A stretch of 64,000 nucleotides of DNA from Bacteroidota bacterium (GCA_029557915.1 JAKQHS010000031.1:62001-126000), one strand, 5' to 3'; positions 42,231 through 51,438 are shown, numbered from the stretch's first letter. Numbers and translations: made by a program. The notes: generated from the sequence alone by a model not told the origin.

Positions 42231-44650
42231 TGCTGATTGGTTTTTGAATCCCCGGGCGAAGGCTCTTTGGTGATCAATCCGCTGCGTTTCCCGATCCAGG
42301 CCACTCCCAGGTAAGCCAGGGACATCACCCCGATGGAGGACAAAGGCATTAATATGGCAGCCACCAGTGGACTCATCCGACCGGTCACCGCAAAATAAAT
42401 CCCGATCACATTGTAAATGATGGAATAGCCGAATCCTGCCCAGATCAGGTATTTTCCCTGGACGGCCATCTTGATCAGCCGGTCCAGATCCTTTAACCGG
42501 TCTTCCCGGACCAGGATGTCGCAGGCGGGAGAAAAAGAAAAATGACGGTCCACCACCGCCAGGCCGATATCACTTTGGCGGAGCGCACCGGTATCATTGA
42601 GCCCATCCCCGACCATCAATACCCGGTCCCCGGACTCATGCAGCTTGCGGATATAATCGAGTTTTTGCTGGGGAGACTGGCCAAACAATATCTTCATCCG
42701 GGCAGGCAATTGTTTTTTCAAAGCCGGAAGGCTCTCCGGCCGGTCGCCGGACAGCAGGCTCAGGGTATATCCGCTCAACCGTTGCAAAAGGTCGGGCGCC
42801 CCCGGCTTAAAAGGGCTCGACACCGTGTACACGGCCTTTAACCGGCCATCGATGCTCACATAGACTTCACTTCCTGGCCCCCCGGCGCTTTCGTGTCCGG
42901 TGAATTTTTCATTGCCGATCCGGATATGCCTGTCCATCACCCAGCCTTCAATGCCGCCCCCGGGAATTTCACGGTACGAGGCTACCGGGCAATCGACCGC
43001 CGGCCTGGCCCAACTCAGGATAGACCGGCTGAGCGGATGGCTGGAGCCGGCCATCAGGCTGAGCGCCATGGATTCCTCTTCCGGTGTCCAGTCCATGAAT
43101 CGCAGCGATACAGTGCCCGCATTGGAGTGGGTCAGGGTGCCCGTTTTATCAAAGACCAGGTGATTGATCAAAGGCAGCGTTTCGATCACCGCTGCATTTT
43201 TGACGAAGAACTGCAGATTTGAAAAGAGCCGAATGAGGTGGCCGTAGGTAAAGGATGAACTCAGCAGCAGGGCGCAGGGGCAGGCTACGATCAATACGGC
43301 CGTGAAGGCGTTCCAGGAAACCGAGGGCTCCCGAAGCTGCCAATAAGTAAAGGCGGTCCCGGCAATGCCCAGCACGAGGATGGTAAAATATTTCGCCAGC
43401 AAGTCTGTCTTGTAATGGCCTGTATTTTTTTCTTTCCGGAATACCTCATTGTTCCACAACTGGGTAAATCCGCTTTGCGAAAAAGGTTTAACGGTAAGGA
43501 TTTCAACGGGGCTGCCCTCCACCCTGCCCCCTGAATAGACCCACTCCCCGGGACTTACCGCCACCGGCTGGGACTCGCCGGTTATAAAACTGTAATCGAT
43601 CAGGCTGTGGCCAATGCTGAGCATCCCGTCGACAGGAAGGATCTCTCCATTTTTTAATAAAAGGATATCCCCCTTTTTTACGTCCCGTATATTCCGGGAA
43701 CTTACCTGGTCCCCCTCTTTCACCTGGACGGAAATCGGAAAATAGGATTCGTAATCCCGGCTGAACTGAAGGGATTTGTTGGTTCTGTTCTGAAAGGCCC
43801 TCCCGACCAACATAAAAAATACAATGCCGCTCATACTGTCCAGGTACCCCATGCCGGAACCGCTCAAGATTTCAACCAAGCTTCTTATAAAAGTCACGAG
43901 GATAGCCAGGGATACCGGGCCGTCAATATTGAGGTACTTTTGTTTCAGGCCGGTCCAGGCATTGCGAAAAAAGACATCCAGGCCAATGAGGAATACCGGT
44001 ATGCCCAGGCCCAGGTTGAGATAGCGGAAAAAATGGACCAGGGATCCGTCCTGCCGGAGGTTTAGCCCAAAGTATTCCGGGAAACTCAGGAGCATGATAT
44101 TGGCGAAACAAAAGCCGGAGATCCCGATCTGAATGGCTGTTTTATCCAGTGCGGATGACGGGGGGCCAGGCCGATTGAGTTCAATGAGCGGTTCATAACC
44201 CAGGGAAGTAAGTTGCTCGGCGACGCCCCGGAGATTGATTTTTTCCGGATCAAAGGACAGGTAGACTCTTTTCTCCATAAAGTTTACCCGGGAGTCTAGA
44301 ATGCCCGGGTGGAGTTTATGAAGGTGTTCCAGCAGCCAGAGGCAGGAACTGCAATGGATCTGGGGCAGGTAAAATTGAGCCTTGACCAGGCTGGGGCTGG
44401 AGAAGGTTATAAACCGGGAGGCCCATTCGGGATCATCCAGGAACGAAAACAAGGTGGGCGCCGTTTTGCGGGCATTGATCCCGGGAGTCTCGTTCAGGCA
44501 ATAATACTGATCCAGGTCGTTTTCATGAAGTATGCCGTAGACCGTGCGGCATCCGGCGCAACAAAAATGCTTGTCCCCGTATACAATACGGTCATCCGGG
44601 CAGCGATCGCCGCAATGGAAACAGGTCAGACTGGCGAGGGTTGGTTTCAT
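42227..44650 (-). CDS. ccoI: Cation-translocating P1B-ATPase for cbb3 oxidase assembly (CcoI/FixI)
   Basis: The 807-residue copper-type ATPase likely supplies copper for the CuB centre of cbb3 oxidase. A Cys-rich N-terminal treble-clef-like segment (C10, C13, C17, C30, C31, C34) precedes a metal-binding domain with C100-x2-C103 in IHCSSCLW. The membrane part has the CPC triad at 457-459 (VACPCALLL), the phosphorylation site D501 in DKTGTLTH, SHPLSRSI with the P1B HP motif, and GDGLNDTGAL. The N-terminal Cys cluster and position identify CcoI rather than a general copper exporter. It overlaps the kinase gene and directly abuts the TauE/SafE gene. Confidence 0.95.
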   Translation of the reverse strand: MKPTLASLTCFHCGDRCPDDRIVYGDKHFCCAGCRTVYGILHENDLDQYYCLNETPGINARKTAPTLFSFLDDPEWASRFITFSSPSLVKAQFYLPQIHCSSCLWLLEHLHKLHPGILDSRVNFMEKRVYLSFDPEKINLRGVAEQLTSLGYEPLIELNRPGPPSSALDKTAIQIGISGFCFANIMLLSFPEYFGLNLRQDGSLVHFFRYLNLGLGIPVFLIGLDVFFRNAWTGLKQKYLNIDGPVSLAILVTFIRSLVEILSGSGMGYLDSMSGIVFFMLVGRAFQNRTNKSLQFSRDYESYFPISVQVKEGDQVSSRNIRDVKKGDILLLKNGEILPVDGMLSIGHSLIDYSFITGESQPVAVSPGEWVYSGGRVEGSPVEILTVKPFSQSGFTQLWNNEVFRKEKNTGHYKTDLLAKYFTILVLGIAGTAFTYWQLREPSVSWNAFTAVLIVACPCALLLSSSFTYGHLIRLFSNLQFFVKNAAVIETLPLINHLVFDKTGTLTHSNAGTVSLRFMDWTPEEESMALSLMAGSSHPLSRSILSWARPAVDCPVASYREIPGGGIEGWVMDRHIRIGNEKFTGHESAGGPGSEVYVSIDGRLKAVYTVSSPFKPGAPDLLQRLSGYTLSLLSGDRPESLPALKKQLPARMKILFGQSPQQKLDYIRKLHESGDRVLMVGDGLNDTGALRQSDIGLAVVDRHFSFSPACDILVREDRLKDLDRLIKMAVQGKYLIWAGFGYSIIYNVIGIYFAVTGRMSPLVAAILMPLSSIGVMSLAYLGVAWIGKRSGLITKEPSPGDSKTNQQ

Positions 44651-45358
44651 TTATTCAGGCGCCGGGCAACTTATAATTTTTGAAACATGATTGATCAGCG
44701 GCAAGCTGGAATGAGGAATATGAATGTTCAAGCCCCGGATGACCAGGACCACTCCCAGGAGGATGGCGATGACCCTGGATGTCCACTGCAGATTCAGTCG
44801 AAACCTCCTCGTAATCATCGTACCGGAAAAATAAGCCGCCAGAAGGGCAGGCACCGTCCCCAGGCCGAACACAAACATAAACGCAAAACCGCTGAGCGGA
44901 TGGCCGGTGGCCGCTGAAGCCCCAAAAGCAACGAGGATCATGACGCAGGGCAGCAAGGCATTGAATATCCCGTACAATACAAATGAATACCAGGCCGGAT
45001 GGGACAATAATTTCTGAAACCTGGATCTGATTTTATCGCTTAGGTCAAAAGACAGGGTCATTTTTCTGCTGATCCAGGGCCACAGGGTCACTGCCAGGAC
45101 AAAGATTCCGGCAGCGACAGACAATATAAGCTGGCCGGTAATCCATTTGAAACCTAAGCCGGCAGCGCCGACGGCCAGTCCAAGGACTCCATACATCAGT
45201 GCTTTGGAAACCAGGTACAGGCTGAGGTTTAAAGCGGTGTGTTCCGTTCGGGTGGAGCCGAAAGGCAGGGCCATCACCAGGGGACCGCACATACCCAGGC
45301 AATGGAGGCTTCCGCCCACACCGAGGATAAATGCCGATACGACCAGGGTTGTACTCAT
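44651..45358 (-). CDS. TauE/SafE-like (DsbD_2-type) membrane protein of the cbb3 cluster
   Basis: The 235-residue protein has six or more membrane helices. It carries a paired Cys motif near the start (GGSLHCLGMCGPLVMAL) and ALLPCVMILVAFGASAATG in the second half, the pattern of the heavy-metal-associated cytochrome-biogenesis type TauE/SafE proteins. Such genes regularly accompany ccoGHIS and have been linked to copper delivery or cytochrome assembly. It ends immediately before the ccoI start and follows ccoH by ten bases. Confidence 0.87.
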   Translation of the reverse strand: MSTTLVVSAFILGVGGSLHCLGMCGPLVMALPFGSTRTEHTALNLSLYLVSKALMYGVLGLAVGAAGLGFKWITGQLILSVAAGIFVLAVTLWPWISRKMTLSFDLSDKIRSRFQKLLSHPAWYSFVLYGIFNALLPCVMILVAFGASAATGHPLSGFAFMFVFGLGTVPALLAAYFSGTMITRRFRLNLQWTSRVIAILLGVVLVIRGLNIHIPHSSLPLINHVSKIISCPAPE

Positions 45359-45367
45359 GGGCCTTGC

Positions 45368-45808
45368 TTATAAGTAAAACTCTTTAAAATATTTTTGATC
45401 CCCGTCGTCTAGCGAAACTTTCAGACGGTAAGGACAGTTTTTCAATCCACTGGTACTCAGGATGAATTTGCCCTCCCCGTTGGCCTGAAGGGGCATGACC
45501 CGGTCAGCCTTTGCATCGGCAGGGCAATAAAAATGAGCTGAACCCGATTTCAGTTGAAGGGCAAGGCGGGGTGGTACCGACAATTCAATAACCCCTTCCA
45601 ATTTTTTGAGGACCAGGAGGCTGTCTATACTCTCCGCGTTCCGGATCGCTTTTTTTCTTTGGTTATAAAGAAGTTCCTGTTCATAATAGTCGGGAGTGAC
45701 CAGCTGGAGGTCCTGGGCCATGAATCCAAAGATCAGGCTGAAAATAAACAGGAGGAAAATCCCGCCTCCCAGGAGGATCAAATTGCCGCTTTTAAACCAT
45801 TTATTCAT
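45368..45808 (-). CDS. ccoH: cbb3 oxidase assembly protein FixH/CcoH
   Basis: The 146-residue protein starts at the ATG at 45808. An upstream TTG start would overlap ccoG. One N-terminal membrane helix (LILLGGGIFLLFIFSLIFGFM) is followed by LVTPDYYEQELLYNQRKKAIRN, the conserved FixH segment, and a periplasmic beta domain. CcoH helps assemble and stabilise the cbb3 complex. It begins five bases after the ccoG stop. Confidence 0.9.
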   Translation of the reverse strand: MNKWFKSGNLILLGGGIFLLFIFSLIFGFMAQDLQLVTPDYYEQELLYNQRKKAIRNAESIDSLLVLKKLEGVIELSVPPRLALQLKSGSAHFYCPADAKADRVMPLQANGEGKFILSTSGLKNCPYRLKVSLDDGDQKYFKEFYL

Positions 45809-45813
45809 AGTGG

Positions 45814-47202
45814 TCAATATCTTCCGATGAAGGTGATTTTTTTAGTTTGTACTTTTTTATTTCCTGATAAAACGTCCATGAGGAGGATCTCTTTCCGCTC
45901 CGTGATGGACGATTTCGGTTTTTTGATAAAAAACAATTCTTCCACCCCCTGGCCGCTGTGCAGGGAATCCACCTGCCGGCCGGCATAGACCAGTTCGGCA
46001 TCGGTATTTTTCAGTTTCAGGTGATAATCCCGCGTCAGACTGGATTTATTGATGATTTTCATCCGGTAAAGATTGCTGATGGTCCCGTCCGCATTTTCCT
46101 GCAATACCTGGCCGGGAACCCTCAATACCGTCGTGTCAAACATGGAACGTTCCGCCAGCAGGAAGCCCATGAGGCCCACCAGGGCGATCAGGACGGCGCT
46201 GTATGCTTTGACCCGGTAGGTCAGTCTGGGTTTTTCCCCATTGCGGATATTGTTTTCGCTGGCATAGAGGATCAGGTTTTCCGGACGGCCGGTGTTCCGC
46301 ATCATCAGGTTGCAGGCATCGATACAGGCGGTGCAATTGGTACATTCCATCTGGGTGCCGTTGCGGATATCAATACCCGTCGGGCAAACCTTGACACAGA
46401 GGTCACAATCGATGCAGTCCCCGGCCTCTTCCGACCGGGTCCGGCTGACCCTGGCCCGGGGTTCTCCCCTGACATAATCATAGGCCACCACAATCGAATT
46501 CTTATCCAGCAAAACACTTTGAAGCCTGCCGTAAGGACAAATGACGGTGCATACCAGTTCGCGGACAAAAGCAAATACGAGGTAGAAAACAAAAGAGAAG
46601 GCGAGGATGGCAATAAATCCGACCAGGTGCCGCGTCACCGGCTCGCTGACAATACTGATCAGCGCATCGATGCCAATGATATAAGCGAGGAATACATTGG
46701 AAATCAGGAAGGAAACGAAAAAGAAGATCAGGTGTTTCAGGCCTTTCCGCATATACCAGTCGGTAGTCCAGGGCTGTTCGTTCAAGATTTTTTGTTTGTT
46801 GGCAGGACCCTCGATCCAATACTCGATTTTACGGAAAACCAGCTCCATAAAAATGGTCTGGGGGCAGATCCAGCCGCAAAAAATCCGGCCGAAGATCAGG
46901 GTGAATACAATAATGAACAGCAGCAGGGTGAGCATGGCCAGGCCAAAAAGGATAAAATCCTGGGGAAGAAAGATCTTTCCGAAAAAGATGAATTTGCCCT
47001 CCACCACATTGAGCAGGAAAAGCGACTCTCCGTTTATTTTTATAAAAGGAAGAGCCACGAGGACCACCAGGTAAACATAACTGAGCCAGGTCCGCCAGGT
47101 ATAAAGTTTGCCCTTTGGCTGGAGCGCATAAATCCACTCCCTCTTGCCGGCCTTGTCTGCTGTGGTGATCTTGTCTTTAAAATCCGTGGTTTCCTTTGAC
47201 AA
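45814..47202 (-). CDS. ccoG: cbb3 oxidase accessory protein CcoG (FixG), 2x[4Fe-4S]
   Basis: The 462-residue membrane protein appears to start with TTG at 47202; no ATG lies in frame between it and the upstream stop. It has five or six helices, the conserved FGRIFCGWICPQTIFMELVFRKIEYWIEG, and CTVICPYGRLQSVLLD. The ferredoxin-like pair is CIDCDLCVKVCPTGIDIRNG and CTNCTACIDACN. The C-terminal ~130 residues form a periplasmic beta domain. CcoG has been shown in other bacteria to reduce copper for oxidase assembly. It is followed by ccoH and preceded by a GreA-like gene. Confidence 0.95.
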   Translation of the reverse strand: MSKETTDFKDKITTADKAGKREWIYALQPKGKLYTWRTWLSYVYLVVLVALPFIKINGESLFLLNVVEGKFIFFGKIFLPQDFILFGLAMLTLLLFIIVFTLIFGRIFCGWICPQTIFMELVFRKIEYWIEGPANKQKILNEQPWTTDWYMRKGLKHLIFFFVSFLISNVFLAYIIGIDALISIVSEPVTRHLVGFIAILAFSFVFYLVFAFVRELVCTVICPYGRLQSVLLDKNSIVVAYDYVRGEPRARVSRTRSEEAGDCIDCDLCVKVCPTGIDIRNGTQMECTNCTACIDACNLMMRNTGRPENLILYASENNIRNGEKPRLTYRVKAYSAVLIALVGLMGFLLAERSMFDTTVLRVPGQVLQENADGTISNLYRMKIINKSSLTRDYHLKLKNTDAELVYAGRQVDSLHSGQGVEELFFIKKPKSSITERKEILLMDVLSGNKKVQTKKITFIGRY

Positions 47203-47224
47203 AACTTGATGTGTTTAAAAAAGG

Positions 47225-47674
47225 TCAGCTAATGCTTCGGATGACCAGGGTAGTGTCCCCAAAATCGAAGGCATCTCCGGTCTTTTTGGCTTCAAGCTGG
47301 TTTACGATTTCGGAGTCCGGGGAAACCCCGATCAGGGTCCTGCCTCCGGACATCGGGATGGATTTCACCGGTATTCCGATGTAAAGCAGGATTTCATCGG
47401 TAACCACCAGGGCTCCCGGCGCCACTCGGTCGGTTTCCACCTCGGACAAGTTGTTCAGTTTGTATAAATCGTTTTCCGCATTCACCAGCAAGGTCCGGTA
47501 ATGCGACAACATCTCCATGGATGCGCTCTGGAAGGAAGCATCTTCAGGATCTATGACTTCCCCTTCCGGTAAATCTGCCTCGTGCTCGAGGTTTTGGATC
47601 GTGGCTTTCAATTCGCTGATCATGGCTTCCTGATGATTCCGGATCTGCTGGAGGATCTTCTTTTTATCTTGCAT
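47225..47674 (-). CDS. GreA/GreB C-terminal-domain protein within the cbb3 cluster
   Basis: The 149-residue protein has an N-terminal helical, acidic segment (about 1-80: IRNHQEAMISELKATIQNLEHEADLPEGEVIDPED). Its C-terminal FKBP-like domain resembles transcript-cleavage factors: RVAPGALVVTD, SGGRTLIGVSPDSEIVNQLEAKKTGDAFDFGDTTLVIRSI. The shape (coiled coil plus Gre C domain) suggests it binds the RNA polymerase secondary channel, as GreA, GreB or Rnk do. It lies between ccoP and ccoG, 22 and 35 bases from its neighbours, on the same strand. A role in the oxidase regulon is inference. Confidence 0.78.
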   Translation of the reverse strand: MQDKKKILQQIRNHQEAMISELKATIQNLEHEADLPEGEVIDPEDASFQSASMEMLSHYRTLLVNAENDLYKLNNLSEVETDRVAPGALVVTDEILLYIGIPVKSIPMSGGRTLIGVSPDSEIVNQLEAKKTGDAFDFGDTTLVIRSIS

Positions 47675-47709
47675 AGTCGTTATTGATTTAAACGCATGTA
47701 CGAATCCTG

Positions 47710-48867
47710 TTATTTGCCCCCGGTGGTATCCGGGGCAGCCGCCGGGCTTTCCTCAACAAACAGTTCGCCCTGTTTTTCTTTGGCATTGGCCGGATTGGTC
47801 CCATGCAGGGATTTGACGTAAGAAGCCAGTTCCGCGATCTGAACCGGCGAGAAATCATCCTTCCAGCTCTTCATCCCTTTCTCCGGAACGCCGTATTTGA
47901 TGGTGTAAAAGATATCCTTGATGGATCCTTTGTGGATCCAGTAATCGTCCGTCAGGTTAGGGCCAACCACGTTGCCTTCCCCATTCACCCCATGACAGAC
48001 GGCACAATTGACCTTAAACGTCATGGCCCCTTTAGCCACGCTTTCCGGATCCAGCATCGTGACATTATTTTCATCAATGGCGCTGGCCGCAGTCTTCAAA
48101 TACTGGGATTGCAGGATCTCGGCCCGCTCATTTTCCTGGGCCAGTTCGATCAGCTGACCGGGAAGGGACTTGCTGACAAACATGCGGTACAGGTAAATGG
48201 CTCCGAAAAGGATGGAAATATAAAATGCATAGGTCCACCAGGCAGGGGTCTTGTTGTCCAGTTCGCGGATGCCGTCGTAGTTGTGGTTTAGGTCCAGTTC
48301 CGCTTCCCGGTCGATCGCTACGGTTTGGTTGAGCCTTTGGAAAAGCGAGGGTTTTTTCACTCTTTCAACGGCGGGTTTCATTTTTTGAATCCCGACAAAC
48401 TGGAAGAGGGTCCTCACCAGGAATAACATGATCAGCAATTCCAGCAAAATGGCGGCGATCAGCAGGTAAATGTCGAGGGGCACCGAGTTTGCCGCGCCCG
48501 CCAGACCTGATTGCCCGGAAACGGAAGTGGATATCATCATCAGCCCAAGCAGGCTAAGCGGTTTGGCCAGGCTTCGGGCAGGGCTATTCGGATTCCCGGT
48601 AAAATTTTGGATTTTAAGACGGGCGACGGCGAGGACGGAACGGGCCATAGCCAAAAGGATCACCAGCAGGATGGCCGACAAGCCGAGCAGGATCCACCGG
48701 GTGATCACAAAAGCGTCGTAAGAGACGGCCTGAGGTCCGGCCACCCCGTTGGTTTGAGCGGCGAGTCCCGCCATACCAGGTATGCCGGTTATAAAAACGG
48801 AAGCCGTCAAAATGGAGCGGACGAGGCTATCCTTCAAGATTAAGCATTTCATACATCTGATTTTCAT
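47710..48867 (-). CDS. ccoP: cbb3-type cytochrome c oxidase, diheme-position subunit CcoP with a single heme motif
   Basis: The 385-residue protein has several membrane helices (about 12-35, 56-80, 130-158, 212-230) and one C-terminal cytochrome c domain: C288-x2-C291-H292 in VNCAVCHGVNGEG, followed by GPNLTDDYWIHKG and a candidate axial Met in VPEKGMKSW. Classical proteobacterial CcoP has two heme motifs; only one is here. It passes electrons to the CcoNO core. The ATG overlaps the ccoQ stop (ATGA), so translation is coupled. Confidence 0.92.
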   Translation of the reverse strand: MKIRCMKCLILKDSLVRSILTASVFITGIPGMAGLAAQTNGVAGPQAVSYDAFVITRWILLGLSAILLVILLAMARSVLAVARLKIQNFTGNPNSPARSLAKPLSLLGLMMISTSVSGQSGLAGAANSVPLDIYLLIAAILLELLIMLFLVRTLFQFVGIQKMKPAVERVKKPSLFQRLNQTVAIDREAELDLNHNYDGIRELDNKTPAWWTYAFYISILFGAIYLYRMFVSKSLPGQLIELAQENERAEILQSQYLKTAASAIDENNVTMLDPESVAKGAMTFKVNCAVCHGVNGEGNVVGPNLTDDYWIHKGSIKDIFYTIKYGVPEKGMKSWKDDFSPVQIAELASYVKSLHGTNPANAKEKQGELFVEESPAAAPDTTGGK

Positions 48868-49022
48868 TTCAAGGGAATATTGGCGCGTTCATCCATGTCT
48901 TGTTTGCTGATCATGAAGGTATACACGACCACGGACACAAAGACCAGGACAAATAGAACAAGGGTGATCAGGGGATAGATGCTGACATCCTCTATGGATT
49001 TGAGATAATTGGAAAATTTCAT
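48864..49022 (-). CDS. ccoQ: cbb3 oxidase small subunit CcoQ
   Basis: This short gene encodes 52 residues: MKFSNYLKSIEDVSIYPLI, a single membrane helix rich in Leu and Val (residues ~18-38), then ISKQDMDERANIPLK. The helix followed by a short charged tail is the usual make-up of CcoQ, which stabilises CcoP binding. Position between ccoNO (15 bases) and ccoP (ATGA overlap) supports the call. Confidence 0.85.
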   Translation of the reverse strand: MKFSNYLKSIEDVSIYPLITLVLFVLVFVSVVVYTFMISKQDMDERANIPLK

Positions 49023-49036
49023 GATTCGGACTTAAT

Positions 49037-51142
49037 TCATTTTTTAATATCGGTTCCCAGGCGTTGCAGGTAAGCGATCATGGCGATGATCTCCTTATCC
49101 GCACTCACCTCTATCTTGCTTCCTTTCAGGCCGGCAGCGATCCGTTCGGCCTGTTTACGCAGTTCTTCATTGCTGATTTTATCATATCCCTCCGGATAGG
49201 GGACCCCCAGCTTTTGCATGGCCCTTATTTTCGCTGGTGTGGTGCGGGTATTGAGCTCTTTCTCCAGCAACCAGGGATAAGGGGGCATCACGGATCCCGG
49301 GCTGGTCTCCTGCGGATCCCGCATGTGGTTGTAATGCCAGCTGTCCGGATATTTCCCGCCAATCCGGTGCAAGTCCGGTCCGGTGCGCTTGCTGCCCCAC
49401 TGGAAGGGATAATCGTACACAAATTCACCGGATTTGCTGTACTCGCCATAACGCATTTCTTCATCCCGGAAAGGACGGATCATCTGGGAATGGCAGGTAT
49501 AACACCCTTCCCGCACATAGAGGTCGCGGCCGTGCAATTCGAGCGGGGTATAAGGTTTGACCGAAGAGATGGTCGGCACATTGCTTTCCACAAGGAAGGT
49601 GGGCACCAGTTCGACGATACCGCCGATGGCCACAACCACAAAACTGAGGGCGAGCATTTGCACGGGTTTCCTTTCGATGGCGTTGTGCCAGTGTTGTTTG
49701 ACAGGAATAGGCTGGGCGGACAACGGAAGGGCCTCAGCCACTTCATTGTCCACAAAACTTCCTTTTTTCATGGTTTTGTACAGATTGTACACAGCCAGGA
49801 AGGCGCCGATCCAATATAAAGTCCCTCCGATGCCGCGCACGATATACATCGGGACGATATGGGTCACCGTCTCCAGGAACTGGTATTGCAACTGGCCGCT
49901 ATCCGTAAATTTTTTCCACATCAGGGACTGGGCCCAGCCTGCCCAATACATGGGGATGGCATAGAGCAGGATACCTATGGTGGAGATGAGGAAGTGCACA
50001 TTGGCCAATTGCCTGGAGTGCAGGGTGGTGTTCCACATGCGGGGCACCAGGTAATAAAGCATGGCAAAAATCATAAATCCGTTGAAGCCCAGTGCTCCAA
50101 TATGTACGTGGGCCACGGTCCAGTCAGTATAATGACTGTAGGCATTGACATTTTTGAGTGAAAGCATCGGCCCTTCCACAGTGGCCATCCCATAACAGGT
50201 CAGCGAGACCACCAGCATCTTTAAAATGGGGTCTTCCCGGACCCGGTCCCAGGCGCCTCGGAGGGTGAACAGGCCGTTGAGCATCCCTCCCCAGCTGGGC
50301 AGGATCAGCATGATGCTGAAAACCGTACCCAAGGCCTGCGCCCATTCCGGCAGCGCGGTATATAAGAGGTGATGGGGGCCGGCCCAGATGTAAATGAAGA
50401 TCAGCGCCCAAAAATGGATGATGCTCCAGCGATAAGAATATACCGGGCGTTCGGCCGCTTTGGGCACAAAATAATACATGAGTCCCAGGAAAGGAGTGGT
50501 CAGGAAAAAGGCCACTGCATTGTGTCCGTACCACCATTGAACCAGGGCATCCTGGACTCCGGCATAGAGGCTGTAACTCTTGAGCCAGGTGAAGGGAATC
50601 TCAAACGAGTTGACGATATGCAGCATGGCCACCGTGACCCAGGTACCAATAAAAAACCAGACGGAGACGTATAGATGCCTTTCCCTCCTTTTAAGGATGG
50701 TGCCGACCATGTTAATGCCAAAAACCACCCAGATCAGGGTGATCAGGATATCCAGCGGCCACTCCAGTTCGGCATACTCCTTCCCGGTGGTATATCCCGC
50801 AACCAGGGTAATGGCTCCAAATACGATGATCAGCTGCCAGCCCCAGAAATGGATCTTGCTGAGCAGATCGCTGAACAGGCGGGTTTTTAATACCCGCTGG
50901 AGGATAAAATATGCCCCCCCCATGACCGCATTGCCCACAAAGGCGAAGATGACGGCATTGGTATGCAGGGGCCTCAGCCTTCCGAAACTGGTATAAGGGA
51001 TGCCGAAATTAAGGGCCGGAAAAGCGAGCTGGAAAGCGATCAAAACGCCCACCAGCATTCCGATAATGCCCCAGAAAAGGGTGGCTACTCCAAACTGTTT
51101 GACAATTTTATTGTCGTAGTAAAACTTATCCACAGTACTCAC
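49037..51142 (-). CDS. ccoNO: cbb3-type cytochrome c oxidase fused subunits I/II (CcoN-CcoO)
   Basis: The 701-residue fusion begins with GTG at 51142. Residues 1-~460 are the CcoN heme-copper core: H60 (low-spin heme) in RPLHTNAV, CuB ligands H207 (WWYGHNAV) and H257-H258 (AGPHHLLY), Y237 at the position of the helix VII tyrosine, and H345/H347 in VAHVHIGALG. Residues ~490-701 are CcoO, with one membrane helix and the heme c site C547-x2-C550-H551 in GCYTCHSQMIRPF. The complex reduces O2 to water at low oxygen and conserves energy. Fusion of N and O is a pattern I associate with Bacteroidota. The gene lies five bases after ccoS. Confidence 0.97.
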   Translation of the reverse strand: MSTVDKFYYDNKIVKQFGVATLFWGIIGMLVGVLIAFQLAFPALNFGIPYTSFGRLRPLHTNAVIFAFVGNAVMGGAYFILQRVLKTRLFSDLLSKIHFWGWQLIIVFGAITLVAGYTTGKEYAELEWPLDILITLIWVVFGINMVGTILKRRERHLYVSVWFFIGTWVTVAMLHIVNSFEIPFTWLKSYSLYAGVQDALVQWWYGHNAVAFFLTTPFLGLMYYFVPKAAERPVYSYRWSIIHFWALIFIYIWAGPHHLLYTALPEWAQALGTVFSIMLILPSWGGMLNGLFTLRGAWDRVREDPILKMLVVSLTCYGMATVEGPMLSLKNVNAYSHYTDWTVAHVHIGALGFNGFMIFAMLYYLVPRMWNTTLHSRQLANVHFLISTIGILLYAIPMYWAGWAQSLMWKKFTDSGQLQYQFLETVTHIVPMYIVRGIGGTLYWIGAFLAVYNLYKTMKKGSFVDNEVAEALPLSAQPIPVKQHWHNAIERKPVQMLALSFVVVAIGGIVELVPTFLVESNVPTISSVKPYTPLELHGRDLYVREGCYTCHSQMIRPFRDEEMRYGEYSKSGEFVYDYPFQWGSKRTGPDLHRIGGKYPDSWHYNHMRDPQETSPGSVMPPYPWLLEKELNTRTTPAKIRAMQKLGVPYPEGYDKISNEELRKQAERIAAGLKGSKIEVSADKEIIAMIAYLQRLGTDIKK

Positions 51143-51147
51143 AAAAT

Positions 51148-51306
51148 TTATTTTTTATCAATGGGTTTTTTGTCTTCAAAAAGGATCCGTTCACCCGGCG
51201 AAAATACGTCATCAAACTGGCCGTCCCTGACGCTCCACAAATAAGCGAGAAGAAATACCAGGGCTACGGACAGGCTTGCGATGAGCAGGATGATGATGAC
51301 GGACAC
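51148..51306 (-). CDS. ccoS: cbb3 oxidase maturation protein CcoS
   Basis: The 52-residue protein starts with GTG at 51306: SVIIILLIASLSVALVFL is a membrane helix, followed by AYLWSVRDGQFDD, the conserved CcoS motif, and SPGERILFEDKK. CcoS is needed to insert cofactors (heme and copper) into the oxidase. The stop lies five bases before the ccoNO start. It is short and begins with GTG, so it is easily missed. Confidence 0.9.
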   Translation of the reverse strand: MSVIIILLIASLSVALVFLLAYLWSVRDGQFDDVFSPGERILFEDKKPIDKK

Positions 51307-51333
51307 CGGATGGACTTTTTAAGGTTACATAAA

Positions 51334-51431
51334 AAAGGCTGTGATACCCGACTATAGCTTAAAAGTAACTTCCCTTTGGTGTTGCTTTATATTCTTACTA
51401 TAGACCTACCAGGAAAAGGATATTCACAGCC
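51334..51431 (-). terminator. Long-range inverted repeat between uspA and ccoS
   Basis: On the minus strand GGCTGTGA (just after the uspA stop) can pair with TCACAGCC, which is followed by six T residues, across a loop of about 80 bases. It could be a weak or conditional terminator or attenuator between uspA and the oxidase genes. The loop is AT-rich and contains two CTATAG hexamers. Confidence 0.45.
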
Positions 51432-51438
51432 CGATTTC

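Noticed and set aside
51126-51134. Perfect DnaA box TTATCCACA here and a second at 51698-51706
   Set aside because: Both lie inside coding sequence (start of ccoNO and uspA), far from dnaA, with no AT-rich unwinding element or further boxes; chance occurrence is likely.
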